Assembly (NCBI RefSeq): GCF_932526225.1
Contig: NC_064048.1
Span: 10,858,688-10,922,687 of the forward strand
Source: Nematostella vectensis
Lineage: Eukaryota; Cnidaria; Anthozoa; Actiniaria; Edwardsiidae
DNA: 64,000 nucleotides
Direction: 5' to 3'
Below are positions 1-13,100 of the stretch, one piece after another. Numbering within the stretch: the first letter of the stretch is position 1; every line of letters starts with the position of its first letter. A program made the position numbers and the translations under genes. The notes under the pieces are model-generated. The model made no database searches. It was given only the letters and a program-made list of their open reading frames with translations, and was not told where the DNA came from.

Positions 1-562
1 GCATCCGCCATCTTGGATTTAATGAAAGTTATTTATTTTAATCAATAAAACTGGGTGGCAAAATACGAAGCTTTTTGACAATATTTAATCTTCGTTTCAA
101 ATTGAATTGATGATTTCAGGTGGAAATGAATGATTTTTTTGCTATTTCTACACGCACTATTTCAAGAAGGTCAAAAGGTCATAAAAACACCACCACCCCT
201 AAAATGGAGATTAAAATGGAAATTTTTATTGTGTTTTTTCAAACCTTGGTATAAAACGTTAATATGACATGGATTTGTGTTGAGCATGTCATATTTATAG
301 TTGATCTTAACGACTTAAAGCATTTGCCTAATTTTCATTAACCCTCTGTTTTAAAACTTTGATGCTATGGTTATCATGGTACACATATGAAAATTTTGTT
401 TACACCAAACTGATCCCAGATAAATTTTAGGAAAAGTCATCAAATTTCAATGCTCTAGCCCTACTTGTTCAAAAATTATTACAGCTCAAAGGTGCTTGTG
501 GCCTCAAAAGCCCCCCCCCCCCCCCCGGTTTGAATAGGGTTAAGTTTTTTTCATGCGATACC

Positions 563-896
563 CAGGCCCGTACCCAGGATTTTTTTTTCTTGGGGGGGGG
601 GGGGGTGCGTAATCCGAAAAAGTGGACCTCATTTTTCCGGGGGGGGGGATTGGTTGGAGGAGTGAGCTCTCTATAAAAAAAAACGCCCCCGAAAGAACAA
701 AGAGAATTTTTTTATGCCTTTGCAGCATCTCCGCAGGACGTTTATTGTCGATTTGGCCATGTAGCATAGTGATTTAGCTTATGCTTTATAGTTTTGGCTA
801 CAAATAGCACGTTTATTGCGAACCGATAGCGGACCAATGACCGTTGTGTGTGTGCACAACTGGTGCACCCCCTGCACTCCCCTGGGTACGGGCCTG
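563..896. mobile_element. MITE with 16-bp terminal inverted repeats
   Basis: The ends are perfect inverted repeats, CAGGCCCGTACCCAGG at 563-578 and its complement at 881-896. Both sides are flanked by the same 5-bp ATACC (558-562 and 897-901), a likely target-site duplication. The 334-bp interior has poly-T and poly-G runs and no coding potential, so this is a non-autonomous DNA element. The superfamily is not identified. Confidence 0.8.
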
Positions 897-1197
897 ATAC
901 CTATATGACTCACCCCTCCCCCCTTAACAGAAAATCTCGGCCAATGCCTGAGGTATTTTAGTGGTGGTGGTTAAAGGGGAAGGGGTATGAATACATGAAA
1001 GTTGACCCCAAATTTTATGTTGTTAGAAGGTCAATTACCAGACTTTTACAATTAAGATTTCAATTCCTCCTAGAACTTAAATACCCCCAGCAAGCTATTT
1101 GATTTAAAGCTTGTTTCTTCAGGCCCAGAATGACAATGATTTAATATAAACATAAACAAGATAAGAATATCTGATATTTTCTTTTCTTTTTTTTCAG

Positions 1198-4100
1198 AAA
1201 AGCCATCATTTATCCATGTAATACCAGATAAGATAAGATATGATGTAAGTATACTTATGTAGTTCATACAGTGAAATTTCCATAGATCTACAATGAGCAA
1301 AGCAGGCAGGAGAAGGGACGATCTTTTGCTTAATAACTACATGAAGCAATATAAAAAAAATAGTGGAGAGGACTCCTTGCTTAAAATCATTTTCTGACCT
1401 CTCCTTCTCTGTGGATCTACCCTATTTTTTTACCTCCTCGCATGGGATGTGAGTGAGTATCGAGGCGTGCACTCTATCCATGTGGCCCCCCTTGATGTTG
1501 GGTACCAGACACGGTTGGGAGAGGCAATCTACTCTATTGACCTTCACCCAGCATTTTTTTTTTCACACAGGTTTTTACTGCATTAATTTTTCTCTTTTAA
1601 TTTGTAAGTAAGGGTAGCAGGTGCTAGTTCTTTCTCTTATTGAAGGATCTTCAAACATTATGCTTTTTACCATATAATACCTGTGACTCTGCACTCCCAG
1701 GGGATATCCACCCCCTTTTTGAGTAAAAAAAGTCAATTTGTTTAAAGAAAATAAATGTCTGAGGGATAGGTTGTAGTCACCTACCATGAACCAAATGATC
1801 AGTTATATGGCGTCCGTTATCCACCCACTATTTTGAAATCCTGGACCCGCCCCTGCACCCCTCTCAGCCAAGGGTATGTACCTGACTAATAGGGTATGTA
1901 CCTGACTAATAGGGTATGTACCTGACTAATAGGGTATGTACCTGACTAATAGGGTATGTACCTGACTAATAGGGTGTGTACCTGACTAATAGGGTATATA
2001 CCTGACTAATAGGGTATGTACCTGACTAATAGGGTATGTACCTGACTAATAGGGTGTGTACCTGACTAATAGGGTGTGTACCTGACTAATAGGGTGTGTA
2101 CCTGACTAATAGGGTGTGTGCCTGACTAATAGGGTGTGTACCTGACTAATAGGGTATGTACCTGACTAATAGGGTATGTACCTGACTAATAGGGTATGTA
2201 CCTGACTAATAGGGTGTGTACCTGACTAATAGGGTATGTACCTGACTAATAGGGTGTGTACCTGACTAATAGGGTATGTACCTGACTAATAGGGTATGTA
2301 CCTGACTAATAGGGTATGTACCTGACTAATAGGGTATGTACCTGACTAATAGGGTATGTACCTGACTAATAGGGTATGTACCTGACTAATAGGGTGTGTA
2401 CCTGACTAATAGGGTATATACCTGACTAATAGGGTATGTACCTGACTAATAGGGTATGTACCTGACTAATAGGGTGTGTACCTGACTAATAGGGTGTGTA
2501 CCTGACTAATAGGGTGTGTACCTGACTAATAGGGTGTGTGCCTGACTAATAGGGTGTGTACCTGACTAATAGGGTATGTACCTGACTAATAGGGTATGTA
2601 CCTGACTAATAGGGTATGTACCTGACTAATAGGGTGTGTACCTGACTAATAGGGTATGTACCTGACTAATAGGGTGTGTACCTGACTAATAGGGTATGTA
2701 CCTGACTAATAGGGTATGTACCTGACTAATAGGGTATGTACCTGACTAATAGGGTATGTACCTGACTAATAGGGTATGTACCTGACTAATAGGGTATGTA
2801 CCTGACTAATAGGGTGTGTACCTGACTAATAGGGTGTGTACCTGACTAATAGGGTGTGTACCTGACTAATAGGGTATGTACCTGACTAATAGGGTATGTA
2901 CCTGACTAATAGGGTGTGTACCTGACTAATAGGGTGTGTACCTGACTAATAGGGTGTGTACCTGACTAATAGGGTGTGTACCTGACTAATAGGGTATGTA
3001 CCTGACTAATAGGTATGTACCTGACTAATAGGGTATGTACCTGACTAATAGGGTGTGTACCTGACTAATAGGGTATGTACCTGACTAATAGGGTATGTAC
3101 CTGACTAATAGGGTATGTACCTGACTAATATACACACATGGTACTGACTTTTTGCTTGCAGAGTCAACAAAAGATTGCACTTTTATTTGACAAAAGCTTG
3201 CCAAACAAAGGGACCTTCCGTGTGGACTTTAGAGGAGAGAGGCGGAGTGCTATGCAAGTGAGAGCACAAAAAGTCAACGCATGTACTCTAGTGGTGGTCG
3301 CACCAGGTAAATCATGTCCAATAAGCACCCTCCCTTCCCTAAAGTATGATCAAAAAGGCACCCCTTCCATCCTCCAAAGTATACTCAATGAGCACCCCTT
3401 CCCTCCCCTCCTCAATTGTAGATAATAACAAATGGGTTGTTGATCGACATTCTTTAATTTGTTCGTTACTATTCTTTCTTCCAACTCATCATCTGTAACT
3501 GCTTTTGTGTCATCCACAGTTTACTTTCCAGCTGAAAAGGTCCATATCATTGCCCGCCATGAAAGCCACGAGGGGATAAAAAGCCTGGGGCGGCGCCAAT
3601 TTGAGTTCCAGCCAAGAGACAGTATTTTAGCTGAGCTGCTCAGCAATGCAAATTGCGCCGTGAGCTTCATGTGCGAGTCCCTGGGCATCTCTCCACTCGA
3701 CATTCAACACTTGGATGAAGCACTCGCTGTGACATTCAGGCGGAATATGCCGCGAGGTTTCAATTTGATTGGACTTCATAATAACAATGTTGACGAAGGT
3801 ACGGCGTGCCATGATTCGAATTGCACGACACTAGGACTAACCGACTTGACGCTAGGAAAGTACTCGACTTGCGTGACGCTAGGAAATCGTACTCGACTTA
3901 CGTGACGCTAGAAAATCATACTCGACTTGTGTGATGCTAGGAAATCTTACTCGACTTGCGTGACGCTAGGAAATCTTACTCGACTTGCGTGACGCTAGGA
4001 AATCGTACTCGACTTGCGTAACGCTATGAAATCCTACTTGACTTACGTGACGCTAGGAAATCCTACTTGACTTACGTGACGCTAGGAAATCGTACTGGAC

Positions 4101-7100
4101 TTGCGTAACGCTATGAAATCCTACTCGACTAACGTGACGCTAGGAAATCGTACTCGACTTGCGTAACGCTATGAAATCCTACTCGACTTACGTGACGCTA
4201 GGAAATCCTACTCGACTTACGTGACGCTAGGAAATCTTACTCGACTTGCGTGATGCTAGGAAATCGTACTCGACTTGCGTGACGCTAGGAAATCGTACTC
4301 GACTTGCGTAACGCTATGAAGCCAACAGGCGTTAGCTTGGATTGGACAAAAATGAAGAGTTTAGGGGAAATTCCCTCGGCCGACAAAAAGCGGTGTTTCT
4401 GTGTATGAATGATTCCCGGGTTTTACTTCTTCCCTTAGCCAATCCTGGCTGCCTACTTGCTGGCCTTTTTATACCCGTTAGATTAACTTGTGTACTGCCT
4501 GTAATCCCGCTGTAAATGCTTTACGATTCTACTGATTATTAATCATATATCACATCCCCTTGGAACATTCCCTGATCTTACAACCAACTCAATGCTCTTT
4601 GAAAATAGATATCTGTCTTTTTATCTTCTCAGAAGCGTCCAAGTCTATGTACCCTACCCTCCTACATTTCGCCGCAGCCTTCGGTCTCCATCAACTCGCT
4701 ACCGAGTGCCTTCTGGAATGTCCTGGCGCCAAGGAAGCCTCGACGCTTCGGGACTGCCATGGAAGGACGCCCGTAGATATCGCTAGGGAGGGAGATTTTA
4801 ACAGCCTGGCTGAGAACATTCTGGTATTTCAGGTAATGACGTCACATATGAATAAGGTTAACGAGGAAGCATGTCACTAAAGATGGTACCACCGGCCGCC
4901 AGTGCTCAATAACGTATGCGCAAGCGCGTGTTCTGGCAAAAACAAACACTCGTTCGAGTAAAGGTACGAAATGAAGACATCAGTCGTTGTTTTGACTAGC
5001 TGTACAGCATTAAAACTAACTGTAAAAAAGATGACACATTATTTCGATAAGGAGTCATAAATAAAATGATAGCCTTAGGCTTGGTCTAGTTTCCTTAGCA
5101 TTCGTCGAAATGTGACAGTTCGCCGGTAAAACGCCGCCATTTCAAAACAAAAAAGCCAGTTTAACCGCGCGGTACTGGAACTAGTCTTGCGTTTTTCAGC
5201 AGTTCCCACTGGCCAGCGTCCTCCGTGATGTTCCTTACGTGCTATTCCGAGAATTCTGAGAACTCTTGCCGACGATTCCCAACATGATGCTCACAATGCT
5301 TGTTTTCTGAAAAAAGAGAAATGCACGAATATTCGTTTTTTTACTTTTTCTTTTATTTCATTTTTTTATTTAACTAAAACAAGCAGATTACCTATTATCC
5401 TCCAGTAAAATTTGGAAATTTGTTTGTGTTTTTTAGCTCGTTGCTCGCCATCCTCGAAGACCCAGGGCGTCGCGAAAATGGGGCACACATGGAGGGCGCG
5501 ATGAAAATGAACTCCTTATTCTTTTTCGCGCGCTCCCTGTGTGCCCGATCTCCGCGACGCCCTGGATCCCCAAGGATGGTTGCTCGCCAACTGCTTTTAT
5601 TTTTCAAACATGCTTGCTGCTCGCATATGACAAAATCTCAAAGTGCTCGTGCTAAAAAGAATAAAAACTATATTCCGTTCTTGCATGACGCCACCATTTG
5701 CCACCTCTATTCCTGGAATGGCCAATTCGTCCCTCTAAATGGCTTGTTACCTACACAGGAACAGTGCTGTGGCAGCATATACGAGCAGATGGAGAACCCG
5801 GATGAAGAGGGTCCAGAGAGCGCCGGGTACATCGACATGCGCCCAGGGTACATCAACATACAGCTGTGGGGACCTGGTGGTACCTCAGCGGTGAACACCA
5901 TCGAGGGAGGTACGTAACTTCCTGGGAGGCTTGTGTATTGAAATGTATGGAATACAACATACAGCTGTGGGGACCTGGTGGGCCCTCCATGGTGGAAACT
6001 TGTGTATTAGGTACATCAACATACCTGCTTGATGTGAGACTTGGGTGAGTGAAATGAGTGTTCCTTGGACCTTGGGCCTAGTCAAATAGGTTTTCCGTAA
6101 GATATCCAACCTTTCTCAACTAAGACACTAATTTAGGTATTCTTCAGTCTTTGGTAATGAATACAAACATTACCCATGTGCTGATGTGTTTTTTTTTTGT
6201 TTCTTAATTAGAGCCAAAGCAAGAACAGGAACTTTTTTATGAGGACATGAACAGAGGTAGGGAGGCGTACCCGAGCTAGTCCGCGCCCTCGGTATCTCCT
6301 ACCTTCTGTTGACTCGAAGCCTTGGTATCTCCTACCTACTGTTGACTCGAAGCCTTGGTATCTCCTACCTTCTGTTGACTCGAAGCCTTGGTATCTCCTA
6401 CCTTCTGTTGACTCGAAGCCTTGGTATCTCCTACCTTCTGTTGACTCGAAGCCTTGGTATCTCCTACCTTCTGTTGACTCGAAGCCTTGGTATCTCCTAC
6501 CTTCTGTTGACTCTAGGCCTTGGTATCTCCTACCTTCTGTTGACTCGAAGCCTTGGTATCTCCTACCTTCTGTTGACTCGAAGCCTCGGTATCTCCTACC
6601 TTCTGTTGACTCGAAGCCTCGGTATCTCCTACCTTCTGTTGACTCGAAGCCTTGGTATATCCTACCTTCTGCTGACTCGAAGCCTTGGTATCTCCTACCT
6701 TCTGTTGACTCGAAGCCTCGGTATCTCCTACCTTCTGTTGACTCGAAGCCTTGGTATCTCCAACATCCCACAGACTCCGAAAACCGCGACTCGTACCCAC
6801 CGCTCACTCCAATCCTTATTACCCAAACCTTCCCCTAATTTAAACCCATTCAAACCCACTAAAACCCCCAAACCCGTGCAATTTTTAGACCACAATTTTT
6901 TACATTTTGTATAAGGCAGCGCAACCATGACGGATGGCGTTATCTTCTTGTTTAATTATTCCTCCGGTAAAGCCCGTAGTGAGAAGGCTGTTATGCTTTT
7001 GGTTCTCTGTAATTCAGAACTTTAATAAGTAACGCAATTTTCACAAACAGGGAAAATAAAAGTATTTTCGAAATTTTGTAGAAGAATTTGTAACATGAAA

Positions 7101-10100
7101 TATATATTCCTTAAAATCTGGAAAAAAAAAATAATCGCGACAGACTGTCAAAAAAGTCACCCCTCCCCCCTTCTTAATCCTAGAACCGCCACTGAAACAA
7201 TATGATGTTCATAATGGTTCAAGTGTGCGATTTCAGTAATGTTGTGTTATGTTGTACACGACCCTACACTGTAATTCAGACTTTTTTCTGCGAGAGTGTC
7301 GTAATAAACTATTTAACTATTAATGAACTCGGATAAACTCAAAACCTTTAAATATGCTCTTTATCGTTACTCGATAATTCCAAAATTATATACTGCGATT
7401 TGAAAAAAAACTGAACTCTTCGTCAACAATTTCTGGCTCCCGTCATTCAATCTACGGAATTCCATTTGGTGCTTCTTATTGGTCAGCGCCTTGCGCAGAG
7501 GTGCAGTCTCAGGAGGCTTGATTTGAAACCAGTCTTGCCAATAAAAACGGTTTAAAGATTTAAAAAGAAGAAGTCAGAAGGCGAGTTAGCTGCTGGTAAC
7601 CGTCTGCGAGAGTTCGCAGAATATTGAAAACTGCAGAGTGAAAATATCTCAAATTTCTTTTAGATCAACAAGACCAGTATTATGAAGACATGCAAATAGG
7701 CGCGGAAGAAGACGACCCCGGATATGTCCACACTGAGCCAATCAGCGACGAGCACTCACACTACTACACACATGCCGAAAGCATTGTCCCACAGCCTGGG
7801 GAGGAAGTGTACGAGGATATGAGCGAGGATAAGCCGCACTATACGGATGTGCCAGACTCGGGCGAGGGCGAGGTCTACGAGGATCTGTCGGGACAGGAGG
7901 GGATTCCAGATGAGCCGCTGGAAGAGATGCCAGGTTTGTAGCTTTTGTGTAGACTTTTGTTGGCCTTGTATATCTTTATGTATTATCTGGTAAAATTTAT
8001 GGAAGACTTATCAAATTAATAGACTTCATAGACTAAGACTATATCAAATTTGTGAATGCATGCACAAATATGGCAGACAGGAAAAAAGACAGAGACAACC
8101 AGACAACACACAGACAGACAATAATCAGGGCGGACGAATAAACAGAAAAACGGATAATTATTGTTTCAAAAAGGCTAGTTGTTCATAGCCAAACCTTCTT
8201 TGCTCTCGTAATACTTCATGACTCACTAATCCATTCCTTCGTTTGAACGAGTAAATATTGAAGCATAAACTAACTTAATAACTTTTGTAATGTAACCCTT
8301 TGCTTCTGTTTGCTTACTCAGGGGGCTATCACTCAAGGCCTTCCTATGCAATCTATGACACTCCTTCCAATCTCCCTGCAGCGAACTATCCGTCCTCTCG
8401 CTCCGCTAGCATGTCCATCAAGCGTCCGGCACGACCCGAGAGGAGTACAGCAGGTACCGGACAATCATGTGGGTAATTGTATGGTGGTGATGGTGGTGTT
8501 GAGGTGTTGATGGTGGTGTAGATGGTGGTTGTGATGATGATGGTGATGGTGGTGGTGGTGGTGGTGGCGGTGGTCTGGAGAATGATAACTGTCTAGCTTT
8601 TTCGTTTTTTTTTTTAAAAAAAACCCGAGTTTTATCTTTACATAGAATGAAGACCGGTTACAATCTTTATTGAATATCTTGTTATAATTTCAGCACCATC
8701 TGCTGTCACCACCTGTAAGGTATGGATTGATAATTTCCTTTTTTTAATTTTATATCAAAAGGTATTGAAAATTAAATGTTAATTATTTTTAGCGCCCACC
8801 GCCGCCAGTAGCGCCAAGAAACCCACCACATCAGGTAAACATGTGACAAACACGTGACATCAGGTAAACATGTGACAAACACGTGACATCAGGTAAACAT
8901 GTGACAAACACGTGACATCAGGTAAACATGTGACAAACACGTGACACCAGGTAAACATGTGACAAGCACGTGACATCAGGTAAACATTTGACAAGCACGT
9001 GACACCAGATAAACATGTGACAAGCACGTGACATCAGGTAAACATGTAACAAGCACGTGACACCAGATTAACACGTGACAACACGAAGAGCTGTATCAGG
9101 CCTCAAAATATTGGGGACGCAATACATCATTTCTAAAATCCTTGTGAAATGTTGCAATAAAGTTGACTTTTTTTCATTGTTTAAAGATCCATCGAACTGG
9201 CTCAATGTCTTCAAGAGTCAGTAAGTATATTGTTTTTTTTTTCAATTTTGATTTAACAAAAAAATACTTGAGGTAATGAATATACTCCTGCCTCTTGATG
9301 ATAGATTATCCCGTCTGTTTTCGCGCCCTTTTTATACCGCTCTATGCCGCGCCAGACCTCCCGCTACCATTGCTTTCTTAAAGCTTAAAAGTGCTGAGTC
9401 CAGTGTTGCATTTGTCTATTTGCAGGCAGCACCAGCACTGAGAGCTCCTCGTCCGCCGCCAGTTCCGTGACCGTGGCGAGTGATACAGGCTACCAGGTAA
9501 ACGCTAAGTTTTGTTTGGTTATTCCATGTTATGTATGGGAACCCTGTGTACATCCGGGACCTGTTATGGTCCGCCATCTTGAAAATGTGTTTCAACGTCT
9601 CAACACACAGGAAGCCCAAGACATTTTACTGTTTATACATAGCACTAACTATTATTGTCCACTTTTTACGCAGGCCGACCAAGAACAGGACTTACTTATG
9701 TAAGTGCATTTATTAAGGACTTCGAGGTCAAGTAAATAATAAGTAAAGCAGCTATTTTTATAATTCAGAAATGGTAGGCTACTTCAGTAGGTGGAAGAAA
9801 ATAACTACGGCCACGCCTCTCCCTCTTCCTCCCCCCCCTCCGTTGATATTCATTTAATATTTTTTAAATATTTTTTAGGACTCGTGAACAACTGCTGGAA
9901 AGCATGAAAGAGGTAATTCTTTAATCTATTCGTAATTCCTTTTGCTTGGTTCATGTCATAAGTTCAACAGTAAAAGCCACGGACAGCCATCGGTTTCTGT
10001 CAGAGGTCGCCTTTTTAGGGAATATCAGGTCGCTCTATTTAAAGGAATATCAATCCCTTTTTCATCCATCGGAGGTCCACTTTCTTTTATTTATAGCACC

Positions 10101-13100
10101 TTAGTACCAATTTCACTCGAGACTCATGTGTTACCAAAAGTTGCATTCGAAGCGCTGAGAGATTTGTATCTCACTTACCTCGGCTCTTCATTTCGCCTAA
10201 CCATGTCAACGTTAGAGTACATCCATGTGGGACAGTGTTTCATTTCGGTACGCATGCGTGTCGTAACGTCACAGAACAAACCTGTAGTGATATATCTACA
10301 TCCCTTTACAATTTACAGGGTTTTCTTTAAAAAATTATCTGTTTATTTTTGTAATCTTTTGTGATATCAGATGAAATCGCCACCAGAACCGTCGCCCCCA
10401 CCTCTACCCCCCCAAGATTACGAAGAGGAACGCTCCCTTCAATCCATTTCATCACGTGAGTGCTGCTATGGCAACATAGCATACTAGAAACCTTGCCCCA
10501 TCTCCACATTTCACTCGTGTTGTAATCGAAATACCCTGTGACACTTCTAACCAACCGAATCCAGGCGTTCTTCTTCCTTTGGTCTCTAATCAGGTTTCCT
10601 GTGGTCCCAGACCCCAAGCTGCCTCAAGGTTCGTCTTTTAGGCAGGAAACCCGTTAAGAGCGCCTGGGCCTAGATTGACTTCTAACTACTATTCTTTTGA
10701 AGAAAGCCTCAACGTATTCTTGCTCCCTTGTCTATTTGTACTGGCGAAAATATGAATCGGGGAAAGAAACGGGAATGTAGATACTTACCCCGAGTGCGAG
10801 GAAAGTGAGAAGGACACAAACGACAACGGAAGGAACTGAACGGATCTATTTTTGCATTCTTCTTTTCTGCTTTATCCTTTCGTGCGCGTGTGGTTCAACG
10901 CTCGTGTAATCTCTGAGTCTCTGCTTCCTTTTCTGTTTCCTCTTCCCTAATGAAAAGCCGGTTTAACTCGATTTAAAGAGTCCTGACCAGCCGTACCTTT
11001 TTTATTCAATATTGGAAGAGAAATATGATATAATCTCTAAATAGCCATCATCTTAAAGCAAAGTTGTACACTTTATTTGCCAAATTTAATCGAAAATATG
11101 GCAAAGGCTTTCCCAAATCAGCCGATGGAAATGGATGCTTTTTCACTCTTGGTATTTTGCTAGGATGACAAAATGACGGCTGGCACTAAGCACTAACCAC
11201 CAACCCTCCTGTCCCTCTAGTTCATAACAAACGTAAGGTTCGTCCCAGGCACGAGCGATCAGCTACTGAGCCCGTGTGCATGCAGGATGTTCAACAAGCA
11301 GTACAGCGGTCTTACCCAACCTCTTCTGCAGGGACCGTGAAGTCAAGTCAAGGCTCGCTCAAGACCAGTCCCCGTCCGCCACCACCCCGGCGGGCAGCTA
11401 GCGATCGTAAGTACAACTTCTAGAAAACCTATTTCTCTTCTGCCATAAATGTATACACCTATTAAAAAACGTTGTCAGAGCAAACGGCAAATGGCGATTA
11501 ACAAATGGCAGTTGTACGACCGAAAGGACCCATGGATCCCAAAATATTTGCTTTAAATTCAGAAATATCTAGATAAAACGTGCGACTATCAATTAAATGT
11601 AATTAAAATATGGTATATATGGAATATAAGGCCAGGGCCGAAGCAAATATTTGTTTGAATTATAAGGAAATGACCTGTAGGGGTGTTGCTGTGTGTGTTG
11701 GTCATTGTGATGTGATGTGTGTTGGTCATTGTGATGTGATGTGTGTTGGTCATTGTGATGTGATGTGTGTTGGTCATTGTGATGTGATGTGCGTTGGTCA
11801 TTGTGAGTGATCATGGATCATGGCTTGTTTTGTTTCTCTTCTCTCTTCGTAGTGCGCGTGTTCAAGGGTTTTTTTTTTTGTTATGTCCATGATACACGCA
11901 TATTTCCTTAATTATATATTATTATTTACAGACCCATCCATTTCTTTAGGGAGCCTGCCTCGACGACGAAGCAGTTCCGGGGTAAGTTTTTCAGTTCTAA
12001 TAAACCCGCAATAGGCGTCTTGCTCTTAGAGTGGCAAATTCAAGCCAAAAATTTTTGCTCCCTTCTCGCCAACGAGTAGCGAAAAATATAAAATGTAGAT
12101 AAGCCCTTTATTACAAAGAAACTTTTTGGCTGATTCGTTAGCACTTGATAAATTGCTTTTTGTGAGTTTACCAACCACAGAATTGACACGTGATTTCTTA
12201 GTGCAAGTCGCCTATTGACACAATATTTCTTAGTGCAAGTCGCCTATTGACACGTGATTTACTATGTGCATAAGTCGCTTATTGACACGTGATTTCTTAG
12301 TGCAAGTCGCCTATTGACACGTGATTTCTTGGTGCAAGTCGCCTATTGACACGTGACTTTTTAGTGCAAGTCGCTTATTGACACGTGATATCTTAGTGCA
12401 AGTCGCCTATTGACACGTGATTTCTTAGTGCAAGTCGCCTATCGACACGGGATTTCTAAGTGCAAGTCGCCTATTGACACGTGATATCTTAGTGCAAGTC
12501 GCCTATCGACACGGGATTTCTAAGTGCAAGTCTCCTATTGACAAGTGATTTCTTGGTGCATGTATAGCAACTCGCTATGGGCGAAAAAAAGGTCGACGAT
12601 CTTTGAAGCAGTATAGCGGTTTCATATTTTCACGAAAGGCTAAATAAATCGGCAAGTAAATCACCCTCCTTGCACCTTGCAACTTAAATGCTGAATAAGA
12701 AGGGCGTAGATACAACTTTGTCGAGTCAAAGGCATAGAGGGCGCCTCAGGCAGCCGCCATAATCGCATAACCTAAAGCTCCCCTCTGATTGGACACTTAG
12801 GATCCATCTTGCAGGCCTCTGATTGGACACTTAGGATCCATCTTGCAGGCCTCTGATTGGACACTTAGGATCCATGTTGCAAGCCTTTGATTGGACACTT
12901 AGGATCCATGTTGCAAGCCTTTGATTGGACACTTAGGATCCATCTTGCAGGCCTCTTGGGTGACTCTTCATAAATGTAGATGGGTGTGGTCGTCATTTTT
13001 TAAGGTTACAAAATTCTACGAATTATGCTATCCCTTAGGGATAGATCCTGCAAGCCTTAGATCGATTGCTATCACTTCCTACTATTTTTCAGAGAGTCTA

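Noticed and set aside
1871-3130. CRISPR-like array
   Set aside because: Units are contiguous with no unique spacers and lie in a eukaryotic intron.
5420-5758. N-terminal extension of the YEQM exon frame
   Set aside because: A good acceptor at 5757-5758 is in phase with the previous exon, and the upstream part is a hairpin element.
6208-6914. Repetitive frames of about 200 codons on both strands
   Set aside because: 33-bp repeat without stops; the flanking adaptor exons splice in phase without it.
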